A stretch of DNA of 5,845 nucleotides from Planctomycetes bacterium UBA2386 (GTDB taxonomy: Bacteria; Planctomycetota; UBA1135; UBA2386), in contig DDSQ01000164.1 in NCBI GenBank assembly GCA_002343845.1, positions 36,256 through 42,100 on the forward strand, written 5' to 3'. Within the stretch, counting starts at the first letter, position 1; each line of letters begins with the position of its first letter. Below are positions 1 to 5,845 of the stretch, one piece after another. A program made the translations under genes and the position numbers. Under the pieces are notes generated by a model, which was not told the origin of the DNA, did no database searches, and worked only from the letters and a program-made list of their open reading frames with translations.

Positions 1-635
1 GGCGGCCGCACGAGCCACGACTCGTGCGTTGCCACCTGACGGCGCTGCTGCGGCAGGGCGCGTTCGTGGAGTTCGTCGACCTGGCGCGTGTCGACCTCGC
101 CGCGGCGCGCGACGCGGTGCACGCGGTGTTCGTGGCGGAAGAGGCCCGGCTGCTGCCGCTGGCCGAGCAGAGGCTGCGCAGTGGCGACACTGCCCGCGGG
201 CGCTTCGTGTTCGCGACCTTGGCCGAAGTCGAGCCGCCGGCGAGCCATCGCCTCGGCAACTTCGCGCTGTGCCTGCGCCAGCTCGGCGAGCTCGAGGCGG
301 CGCGCGCGGCCTACGAACGTGGGCTGGTCCTGGCGCCGGACGACCTCGACCTGCGCAACGACTACGGCCTGTTCCTGCGCGCCACCGGCGACCTGCCCGG
401 CGCCGTGCGTGCGTTCGAGGCGGCCTGGCGGCTCGATCAGTCGCGCCCGCCCGAACTGCGGGGCCGTGGTCCCGCGATCACCAACCTCGTGCACCTGGCC
501 GCCACGCGTCCTGGTGTGCTGCCGCGCGACCCGATTCCCGACGCCGCGGTTGCGCTCGCCGTTCGGCCCGACGCGACGATGCTGAAACGGCTCGTGCTCG
601 ACGTCGTCGCCGACCGGCTCGGGGCGCGTCGCTGA
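1..635 (+). CDS. TPR-repeat protein, C-terminal part (5' end outside window)
   Basis: The reading frame is open from base 3 to a TGA at 633-635, with no stop before the window edge, so this is the last 210 codons of a longer gene. A GTG at 24 could be read as a start, but it has no convincing Shine-Dalgarno sequence and the frame continues upstream. The visible protein has about three tandem 34-residue TPR-like helix pairs, at visible residues about 45-78 (degenerate), 80-113 and 114-147. The second (LGNFALCLRQLGELEAARAA, ending LAPDD) and third (NDYGLFLRATGDLPGAVRAF) have the usual small and large residues at the packing positions. A helical tail follows, rich in Ala, Arg and Leu. TPRs normally form a superhelical protein-binding surface, and no catalytic domain is visible here. 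The role is unknown; the missing N-terminus could hold a kinase, a membrane anchor or more TPRs. It is separated from the next gene by 118 bases, so membership of the same operon is uncertain. Confidence 0.82.
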   Translation, partial: RPHEPRLVRCHLTALLRQGAFVEFVDLARVDLAAARDAVHAVFVAEEARLLPLAEQRLRSGDTARGRFVFATLAEVEPPASHRLGNFALCLRQLGELEAARAAYERGLVLAPDDLDLRNDYGLFLRATGDLPGAVRAFEAAWRLDQSRPPELRGRGPAITNLVHLAATRPGVLPRDPIPDAAVALAVRPDATMLKRLVLDVVADRLGARR

Positions 636-714
636 GCGGGCGGTGGGGTGGTGACGGGCCGGAGCCGGCGCTAACGTGGTGGCGACCCCTGGGCGGTTCT
701 CGCGGCGATTGGCA

Positions 715-727
715 GCGGGCCGCCCGC
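715..727 (+). other. Short GC hairpin in the leader of the hydrolase-like gene
   Basis: Bases 715-719 (GCGGG) and 723-727 (CCCGC) form a perfect five-base-pair stem around a three-base CCG loop, ending 26 bases before the ATG at 754. There is no following U-tract, so it is not an intrinsic terminator. An alternative pairing of GGGCGG at 691-696 with CCGCCC at 720-725 uses overlapping bases, so the two structures would exclude each other. In DNA this GC-rich such stems arise by chance, so a role is only a possibility. Confidence 0.2.
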
Positions 728-740
728 GACTCCTGCCGTC

Positions 741-745
741 GAGGA
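741..745 (+). promoter_or_regulatory. Shine-Dalgarno sequence deciding the ATG 754 start
   Basis: GAGGA at 741-745 lies eight bases upstream of the ATG at 754, which is good spacing for ribosome binding. The alternative GTG codons at 676 and 679 have only a distant GGAG at 661-664, and TTG 709 has no clear site. This is the main reason for choosing the 754 start. Confidence 0.6.
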
Positions 746-753
746 CCCGCCTG

Positions 754-2127
754 ATGACGTTCCTGGTTCCGCTCGCGCTGCTCTCCGTGTCGTTGTCCTG
801 GACTCCGGTGCCGCAAGGCGGCCAGGATCCCGGCAACGGCAAACCGGCGATCCTGACTCCTGCGGAGCAGCAGAGCCTGCGCGACAAGCTGGCGAAGTTC
901 CTGCAGGACGACGCCACCTACTCGTTGTCGACCGGCAAGGACCGCGAGAAGGCGCGGCGCGCGGTCGACAAGAGCAAGGACGCGATGGAGGAGGCGTGGA
1001 ACAAGACCAAGTCGAAGGGGGACCTGCTCGCGTCGCCGGTCGACCTGCGGGCGATCTACGAGAACTGCTTCCTGCTCAAGCCGTCGCCGGTTGCCGCGGG
1101 CAGCCTGCGCAAGGAGACGATCAAGGAGGAGGGCCTCGAGTACTGGTACTACCTGCCCAAGGCCTACAAGGAGAAGGTCCCGTCGCGCACGCTCATCGTG
1201 CTGCCGGGTACGTCTGGCGCCGCCGCCGGGGCCGGGTGGGTGAAGACTCAGGACTACTTCAACGCCACGTGGGACAAGGCAGCACTGCTGGCCGATGCGA
1301 TCGTGCACCTGCCGTCGCCGCCGGCCGGGCTCGAACTGGACCCGATCCCCGACTGGACGCGCGAGGGCGCGGAGGCCGAAGAGCAGCGCCGCATCATCCT
1401 GATGTGGGCGACGTTCTCGGAGGTGATGCGCACGTTCAACGTCGAGCGCAGCCGCGTCTTCCTCGACTGTGGCCGTGGTGCGTGCGGCTTCGGCCTGCGG
1501 TTCGTGACGATGTTCCCGGACCGGTTCGCTGGCGTCGTGCTGCGCGCGCCGACCGAGGTCGACGACCTGCGGCTCGGCAGTTTGCTCGGCATGCCGGTGC
1601 TGCTGCTGAAGACCGCGGCGACCGCCGGCGTCGTCGACGCGCTGCAGAAGCGGCTCGAGGACCAGTCGCCGGGGAGCACGAAGGTGCTCGAAGCGGCGGA
1701 CGAGTATCCGCACCGCGAGTCGACGGCCGCGATCGAGGCCTGGCTGGCGGAGCGGCGCCGCGTCATGGTGCCCAAGCGCGTCGTGATCGAACCCAACCAC
1801 GACCGCCACAACCGCGCCTACTGGGTCGACATCGACACGGCCGAACTGCTGGCGACCGCCGCGCCCGACAAGAAGCCGCGCATCGAGGCCGAGGCCGATC
1901 GCGCCGCCAACCGCATCACGGTGAAGACGGTCGGGGTCGAGCGGTTCACGTTGTTCCTCAACGACGACCTCGTCGACCTCGACAAGGAGTTCACGGTCGT
2001 CATCAACGACAAGGCGATCACCGAGAAGAAGACGCGCAACGTCCGCGATCTGCGCGAACGCGTGATCAGCCGCAACGACTGGGAGTGCCTGTTCCCGGCC
2101 TCGTTCACCGCGACCGTGCCGAAGTAG
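754..2127 (+). CDS. Exported alpha/beta-hydrolase-fold protein, probably catalytically inactive
   Basis: The protein is 457 residues from ATG 754, chosen for the GAGGA eight bases upstream. Residues 1-15 form a hydrophobic stretch like a Sec signal peptide, with possible cleavage after S15, though its start lacks basic residues. Residues about 34-90 are a Lys/Glu-rich, probably helical region. Residues about 128-335 resemble the esterase/PHB-depolymerase type of alpha/beta hydrolase: a first strand and turn TLIVLPGTSG (146-155), the strand-turn-helix VFLDCGRGACGFG (235-247), then MFPDRFAGVVLRAP (253-266). In active relatives the elbow reads GxSxGG; here it is G240-R-G242-A-C-G245, with Gly at the serine position. 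The usual Asp site after the next strand (LLLKTAATAGVV, 283-294) is also unconvincing, although a candidate His (H320) remains. Residues about 337-457 form a strand-rich C-terminal domain (RNRAYWVDID about 353, FLNDDLVDLD 401-410) that I associate from memory with planctomycete hydrolases. Its stop overlaps the start of the next gene by one base. The fold is fairly secure; activity and ligand are unknown. Confidence 0.8.
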   Translation: MTFLVPLALLSVSLSWTPVPQGGQDPGNGKPAILTPAEQQSLRDKLAKFLQDDATYSLSTGKDREKARRAVDKSKDAMEEAWNKTKSKGDLLASPVDLRAIYENCFLLKPSPVAAGSLRKETIKEEGLEYWYYLPKAYKEKVPSRTLIVLPGTSGAAAGAGWVKTQDYFNATWDKAALLADAIVHLPSPPAGLELDPIPDWTREGAEAEEQRRIILMWATFSEVMRTFNVERSRVFLDCGRGACGFGLRFVTMFPDRFAGVVLRAPTEVDDLRLGSLLGMPVLLLKTAATAGVVDALQKRLEDQSPGSTKVLEAADEYPHRESTAAIEAWLAERRRVMVPKRVVIEPNHDRHNRAYWVDIDTAELLATAAPDKKPRIEAEADRAANRITVKTVGVERFTLFLNDDLVDLDKEFTVVINDKAITEKKTRNVRDLRERVISRNDWECLFPASFTATVPK

Positions 2128-2129
2128 TG
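2125..2129 (+). promoter_or_regulatory. TAGTG stop/start overlap (translational coupling)
   Basis: The TAG stop of the hydrolase-like gene (2125-2127) shares its last base with the GTG start of the membrane synthase gene (2127-2129). Only a weak GAAG (2121-2124) lies directly before the GTG, too close to be an effective ribosome site. Termination followed by reinitiation is therefore the likely way the second gene is translated. This kind of overlap usually keeps the output of two proteins linked. Confidence 0.65.
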
Positions 2130-4103
2130 GCTGCTCGCCCCGGCGACGTCGAACCACCGCTGCGGCTGCTCGCGGCCGGAGCCGCTGCCGCCCTTGCGGG
2201 TGCTGGCTGCATGGCGGCCGAGTTGTCGGCCGTGCGCCTGCTGGCTCCGAACTTCGGTGACAGTGCCTACGTCTGGACGAACGTCATCGGCGTGATCCTG
2301 GCCGCGCTCGCCACGGGAGCGTGCCTCGGTGCGCGATGGTCGCGGCGTGCGACGCTGCGCGGGCCGCTGATGACGGCGTGCGTGGCGGCGGGCGTCTGGC
2401 TCGCGGCCTCGCCGTGGGTGGCGCGCGCCGTCGGCTCGTGGCTGGTGCCGCCCGACCTGCCGCTCGACGCGGCGATGCCGGCACTGATTTCGGGCTCCTT
2501 CGTCGCGACGGCGATGTTGTTCGCGCCGGCGATGGTGGCCCTCGGTGCGGTGTCGCCGCTGCTGGTCACGTTCGTCGTGCGAAGCGGCACCGACGTGGGG
2601 CGAGCCGCCGGCGTCCTGAGTGCCGCCGGAACGATCGGCAGCCTGGCCGGCACGTTCGCGGCGACGCATTGGCTGGTGCCCACGTTCGGCTGCCGGATGG
2701 CGATGGCGATCTCGGCGGGCGCGTTGCTCACCGCCGGCATGCTGGTCGGTCCGCGGCGCCGCGCGATCGCCGGCGGCTTTGGCCTGCTGGCGATCGCGGG
2801 CTCGTTGTTGGCGGCGCGAGGGCCGCTGCGGGCGATCGATGCACCCGTGGAACTGCTCGAGGAAGTCGAGTCGCGCGTGCAGTTCCTGCAGGTGGTGCGT
2901 GATCCCACCGCGTCGCCAGCGACGGTGCTGCTCCGCATCAACGAAGGCCTGGACAGCTTCCACTCGGTGGCGATCGCCGGGTCGACGTTCACCGGTGGGC
3001 GCTACTACGACTGGCACGGGATCGCGCCGCTGCTGCTCACGCCCCCGGTCGTGCCGGCCGACCTGCGCGTGCTGTCGATCGGCGATGCCGCGGGTTCGCT
3101 GCGCGCGGTCTACGCGGGCGTGCATGCCGGTGCTCGGGTCGATGCCGTCGACATCGACGCCGCGGCGATGGCGCTCGGCGACCGGTGGTTTCCGGGACCG
3201 AAGGCGGACGGCGCCCGGTACGTCGTCGACGGTCGCGTGTTCGTCGACAACGCCACCGGGCGCTGGCACGTGATCCACGTCGACGCCTTTGCGCACCAGG
3301 TCTACGTGCCGGCGCACCTGGCGAGCCGCGAGTTCTTCGTCGCGCTGCGCGAACGGCTGCACGATGGCGGCGTGCTGGCCTGCAACGTCGGCGCACTGCA
3401 CGCCGGCGACCCGGTGCTGCGGGCGATCGGCGCGACCGTCGCCGACGTGTTCGGCCATGCGCTGGCGTTCCAGGTCCCGAGGTCGCGCAACGCGCTGCTG
3501 GTCGCGGCGAAAGGGGCGCCGCCGCAGCCGGAGGCGATTGCGCGAGCGGTGCCGGCGGGGCTGTCCACGAGCGACCGGGAGCTGTGGGAACACGTGCTCG
3601 CGCGTACCGCCGCCGGACCCTGGGTCGACCTCGCGGGTGCAGCACCCGTGTTGCAGGACGACCGGCCCGAGCTCGATCGCCTGTTCGCAAGGAGCTACAT
3701 CGTGCGGACGGACCCCGCGACGATCGTGTCGATGAACGGCCCCGAGGCTGCTGCCGGCGCCGAGAGCGCTGCCTATGCCGCCGCCGTGCGTTCGGACTGG
3801 ACCGGCGTGCTCGCCGCGGTGCAACAGAGCCGCGAGGCGACGGCGACGCTGCGCGAGTACGCCGGGGATGCCCGTTGGTCGCTGCGATTGCACAACGGGG
3901 CGGCAGCCGAGTACGGCGCCGCGCTGGACCTCGCCGCGGACGCGGCGAGCCGGGACCGCTTGCGCGGCAAGCTGCGCGACGTGGCGCTCGACGCCGAGCC
4001 GTTGCAGCGAGCCGAACGCACCGCTCGGCGCAACGGCGTCTGGCAGTGGGCTCTGCTCGGGATCGGCGCCATCGTCGCCGCCTGGGCGTTCCGGGCCCGC
4101 TGA
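2127..4103 (+). CDS. Membrane-integral spermidine-synthase-like protein (fused MFS/spermidine synthase family)
   Basis: The protein is 658 residues from GTG 2127. The only early ATG (2211) would cut into the first membrane helix. The N-terminal part has about seven hydrophobic segments: roughly 12-30, 51-70, 80-98, 118-150 (long, perhaps two), 158-183, 190-207 and 213-230. The pattern E32...RLLAPNFGDSAYVW (37-50) and the Gly/Ala-rich RAAGVLSAAGTIGSLAG (159-175) match the membrane half of fused MFS/spermidine synthases. Residues about 240-460 are a soluble Rossmann domain of aminopropyltransferase type: INEGLDSFHSV (271-281), FTGGRYYDWHGIAPLLL (288-304), nucleotide-binding loop LSIGDAAGSL (316-325), acidic VDID (341-344), VDGR (367-370), VDAFAHQVYVPAHLASREFF (385-404). 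DDRP (511-514) is also typical of the family. A helical tail about 540-635 leads to a last membrane helix (640-655). True spermidine synthases make spermidine from putrescine and decarboxylated S-adenosylmethionine; the Gly-rich loop here is degenerate (GDAAG), so the real reaction is uncertain. It is coupled to the upstream hydrolase-like gene. Confidence 0.82.
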   Translation: MAARPGDVEPPLRLLAAGAAAALAGAGCMAAELSAVRLLAPNFGDSAYVWTNVIGVILAALATGACLGARWSRRATLRGPLMTACVAAGVWLAASPWVARAVGSWLVPPDLPLDAAMPALISGSFVATAMLFAPAMVALGAVSPLLVTFVVRSGTDVGRAAGVLSAAGTIGSLAGTFAATHWLVPTFGCRMAMAISAGALLTAGMLVGPRRRAIAGGFGLLAIAGSLLAARGPLRAIDAPVELLEEVESRVQFLQVVRDPTASPATVLLRINEGLDSFHSVAIAGSTFTGGRYYDWHGIAPLLLTPPVVPADLRVLSIGDAAGSLRAVYAGVHAGARVDAVDIDAAAMALGDRWFPGPKADGARYVVDGRVFVDNATGRWHVIHVDAFAHQVYVPAHLASREFFVALRERLHDGGVLACNVGALHAGDPVLRAIGATVADVFGHALAFQVPRSRNALLVAAKGAPPQPEAIARAVPAGLSTSDRELWEHVLARTAAGPWVDLAGAAPVLQDDRPELDRLFARSYIVRTDPATIVSMNGPEAAAGAESAAYAAAVRSDWTGVLAAVQQSREATATLREYAGDARWSLRLHNGAAAEYGAALDLAADAASRDRLRGKLRDVALDAEPLQRAERTARRNGVWQWALLGIGAIVAAWAFRAR

Positions 4104-4113
4104 ACGATCGACT
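4104..4113. other. Ten-base gap between convergent genes
   Basis: The TGA of the plus-strand synthase gene ends at 4103 and the stop of the minus-strand HEAT gene occupies 4114-4116. The gap contains the palindrome CGATCG (4105-4110) and has no room for a stem followed by a T-run. I see no intrinsic terminator for either gene here, so the 3' ends of the two transcripts may overlap or depend on Rho. Confidence 0.6.
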
Positions 4114-5845
4114 TCAGAGGATGTCGAGGATGCCGCTCTGGCCGTTGGTGAGCGTCGTCGTGGACGCGCGGTAGTTGGTGTGCGTGGCGAACGTGCTGTT
4201 CCACGGCAGCGGATCCTTGTCGCAGATGCTGCCGAGTGCCACGGCGACGAAGGCGATGGTGAGTTCCGCGAGGTCGTCGTCGGCCAGCATGCCCAGCAGC
4301 GGCTCGATGCTGCGGCGGTCGCCGATCTGGCCCAGCGCCTGGGCGGCCGCGGAGAGCCGCAGCAGGTTGCCGCTGTCGGCGGCGAGTTCGGCGCACAGCA
4401 GGTCGTTCACCGACTGGTCGCCGATCAGGCCGAGCGCGCGCACGCACTGCATCAGCACGAACGGCCGCCGCGCCGAGGCCGCCATCGTGCTGCGCAGGTC
4501 TGGCAGCGAGCGCGGGTCGCGCAACAGGCCGAGGCCCAGTGCGACGTAGCCGGCGATGTCGTCGCGCTGCACGTTGGCGAGCAGCACCTTGCTCATCGGG
4601 TCGACGGCGTCGACGTGGCCGGCCAGACCGAGTGCGATCGCGAGGGCACCAATGGCACTCGGGTTCCGCGCCTCGGCGAACGCGGTGGCGAGCCGGTTGG
4701 AGAGCACGTCGTCGCGTTCGTCGGCGCCCGCGGCCGCGGCCGCCTCGCGTCGGCGTGCAGCGAGCACGCCGAGCGCCATCGCGCACCACGGCTGCTCGAT
4801 CGCCTTGCCGGCCTGGTCGAACTCACGCAGCAGGGCCTCGCGCGCGCGGGCTCCGCCGATACGCGCGAGGGCGAGCAGCGCGAACGACCGGGTCTGCTGG
4901 TCGCGGTGGGTGCGGTGGCAGGCGAGCAGGAGCTCGGCCGCGGCGGCATCCGGCGAATCCGCGGCCTCCCAGCCGCTGCAGAGGCCACCGAGGGCCAGGG
5001 CGCACGACTGCGCGATGAACAGGTTGCTGCCGCGCGTGGTCGTGCCGCCGCCTGGTGCGGCCTCGAGGCTGCTGGCCAGGTCGGCTTGGAAGAGGTCTCG
5101 CCAGTAGGCCGCCGTCGGGTCGCCGGCGGGCAGGAGCCGGGCGATGGCCGGCGGCACGTGGGCCTGCAGCAGTCGTTCCCCCGCACCGAGGTCGCACAGG
5201 TACCAATCGCCGAGCGTCTGCACGATCTGGCGGCGGAGCAGCTTGGCAGCCGGCCCCGGCAACGAGCGGGGCAGCAGCGACAGGGCCTCGGCGGCGGCGA
5301 CTCGCAGTTCGCGGCCGTAGTTGTTGGGAGACTCGAGGATCTGCAGCAAGGGGGCCGAGGCGTTGCGGGCCACGGTGGGGTCGTTCGTTCGAGCGAGGAT
5401 CAGTCCAAGGCCGAAGGCTGCGAACGCGCGAGTGCGTTCGTTGACCGCAGCCTCGCCCGACAACGCGCGCGCACGGGCGTCGTCGAGCACGAGACTGCAC
5501 AGTGCATCCAACTCCGCTTCGCCCTGCTGGCCGGCGATGCCGATCGCGAGGGCCGCCGTCTCGCGCCGTTCCTGGTCGTTGCTGGAGAGCAACGGAGTGA
5601 ACAGATCGAGCAGCCGCCAATCCGGGGTGTCGCGGCCGATCTTCGCTAGGGCGACGGTGCAGCCCGAAACGACGTCGCGGCTCGTCGTTGTCCTCAGTCG
5701 TCGAGCCAGCGCTTCCGCGACCTTCGTGAGATCGTCCTCGGTCGGTCGCTGCACCGCGGTGCGCGGAAGCAAGGCGCGGCGGCCGCTCAGCAGCTCGTCT
5801 TCCGGCGTGCGCGACGGGGCATGGATCGCGTCGCGCAGGCGCAGG
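4114..5845 (-). CDS. HEAT-repeat protein, C-terminal part (5' end outside window)
   Basis: The minus-strand frame runs from the window edge to a stop at 4114-4116, giving 576 visible residues. A TTG at 5770-5772 could be read as a start, but it has no Shine-Dalgarno sequence and the frame stays open and protein-like upstream (DELLSGRRALLPRTA spans it), so the true start lies outside. The protein is built of about 12 helix-pair units of HEAT type. Recurring second-helix cores are TVALAKIG, ETAALAIGIAG, AFAAFGLGLI, AAAEALSLLP, SCALALGGL, SFALLALARIGG, CAMALGVLAA, ALAIALGLAG, YVALGLGLL, CVRALGLIGD, AAQALGQIGD and FVAVALGSICD, spaced by about 30-50 residues. The last four are the most regular. 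The tail after the final repeat is distinctive: LPWNSTFATHTNYRASTTTL, then GILDIL at the very end. HEAT arrays normally form curved scaffolds for protein binding; no catalytic motif is visible. There is no signal or membrane segment in the visible part. Partner and function are unknown; it is transcribed toward the synthase gene. Confidence 0.87.
   Translation of the reverse strand, partial: LRLRDAIHAPSRTPEDELLSGRRALLPRTAVQRPTEDDLTKVAEALARRLRTTTSRDVVSGCTVALAKIGRDTPDWRLLDLFTPLLSSNDQERRETAALAIGIAGQQGEAELDALCSLVLDDARARALSGEAAVNERTRAFAAFGLGLILARTNDPTVARNASAPLLQILESPNNYGRELRVAAAEALSLLPRSLPGPAAKLLRRQIVQTLGDWYLCDLGAGERLLQAHVPPAIARLLPAGDPTAAYWRDLFQADLASSLEAAPGGGTTTRGSNLFIAQSCALALGGLCSGWEAADSPDAAAAELLLACHRTHRDQQTRSFALLALARIGGARAREALLREFDQAGKAIEQPWCAMALGVLAARRREAAAAAGADERDDVLSNRLATAFAEARNPSAIGALAIALGLAGHVDAVDPMSKVLLANVQRDDIAGYVALGLGLLRDPRSLPDLRSTMAASARRPFVLMQCVRALGLIGDQSVNDLLCAELAADSGNLLRLSAAAQALGQIGDRRSIEPLLGMLADDDLAELTIAFVAVALGSICDKDPLPWNSTFATHTNYRASTTTLTNGQSGILDIL

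Larger units (their letters stand above)
636..753 (+). other. Intergenic region upstream of the hydrolase-like gene
   Basis: This is the only gap of any size between genes in the window. It is very GC-rich and contains no T-rich terminator. A TTGGCA at 709-714 resembles a -35 box, but the matching -10 position about 17 bases downstream is GC-rich and not convincing, so I do not call a promoter. The same frame as the downstream gene is open through part of this region (from GTG at 676, with another possible start at TTG 709), so part of it could code for an N-terminal extension. Confidence 0.5.

Noticed and set aside
656..670. GCCGG-AG-CCGGC inverted repeat after the TPR gene as a terminator
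   Set aside because: The loop would be only two bases, or the stem only four base pairs, and there is no T-run after it.
709..737. Possible sigma-70 promoter with TTGGCA as -35 box
   Set aside because: No acceptable -10 element at the expected spacing, and one -35-like hexamer in a 118-base gap is weak evidence.
996..2126. Upstream extension of the synthase frame into the hydrolase-like gene
   Set aside because: The frame is open, but the translated stretch is Arg/Gly-rich with no membrane or synthase features. The family-like sequence begins right after GTG 2127, which overlaps the previous stop.
478..2157. Long minus-strand open frame opposite the hydrolase-like gene (559 codons)
   Set aside because: The translation is Arg/His/Gln-rich and low in complexity, typical of the antisense shadow of a GC-rich gene. 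The plus strand here encodes a recognisable fold.
1818..3893. Very long minus-strand open frame (691 codons) opposite the synthase gene
   Set aside because: Its composition is dominated by Arg, His, Gln and Gly with no recognisable domain, and it spans the overlap of two convincing plus-strand genes.
4101..4116. Imperfect palindrome containing both stop codons (TGAA ... CGATCG ... TTCA)
   Set aside because: Two facing TGA stops create TGA...TCA automatically, and the inner CGATCG is off-centre by one base. It is not a credible terminator.
3775..5649. Long plus-strand open frame (624 codons) opposite the HEAT-repeat gene
   Set aside because: It begins inside the synthase gene in another frame and reads as Arg/Gly/Gln-rich shadow sequence, whereas the minus strand shows regular HEAT repeats.

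Overview
The window is GC-rich DNA with no mobile elements, tRNA/rRNA genes or CRISPR arrays that I can see. It looks like bacterial chromosome. The gene mix suggests a high-GC member of the Planctomycetota: a TPR protein, an exported alpha/beta-hydrolase-like protein with an added C-terminal strand domain, a membrane-integral spermidine-synthase-like protein and a long HEAT-repeat protein. That assignment rests on family resemblance only; no marker gene is present.

Layout, left to right. (1) Positions 1-635, plus strand: the C-terminal part of a TPR-repeat protein whose start lies upstream of the window. (2) Positions 636-753: a 118-base intergenic stretch with a short GC-rich hairpin and a good Shine-Dalgarno sequence. 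(3) Positions 754-2127, plus strand: a probable secreted or periplasmic alpha/beta-hydrolase-fold protein whose nucleophile elbow carries glycine instead of serine, so it is probably a pseudoenzyme. (4) Positions 2127-4103, plus strand: a membrane protein with about seven N-terminal transmembrane segments, a spermidine-synthase-type Rossmann domain and a C-terminal transmembrane helix. Its GTG start shares one base with the preceding TAG stop, so the two genes are almost certainly cotranscribed and probably translationally coupled. (5) Positions 4114-5845, minus strand: the C-terminal 576 residues of a HEAT-repeat protein converging on gene 4 with a 10-base gap; its start is outside the window.

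Genes 3 and 4 form the one clear operon. The hydrolase-like protein may act at the cell surface or periplasm next to the membrane synthase, but nothing in the sequence fixes a substrate. The TPR and HEAT proteins look like scaffold or interaction proteins of unknown partner. I did not find a recognisable defence, secretion or biosynthetic system. The most interesting item is the coupled pair of an apparently dead hydrolase and a divergent membrane spermidine-synthase homologue.
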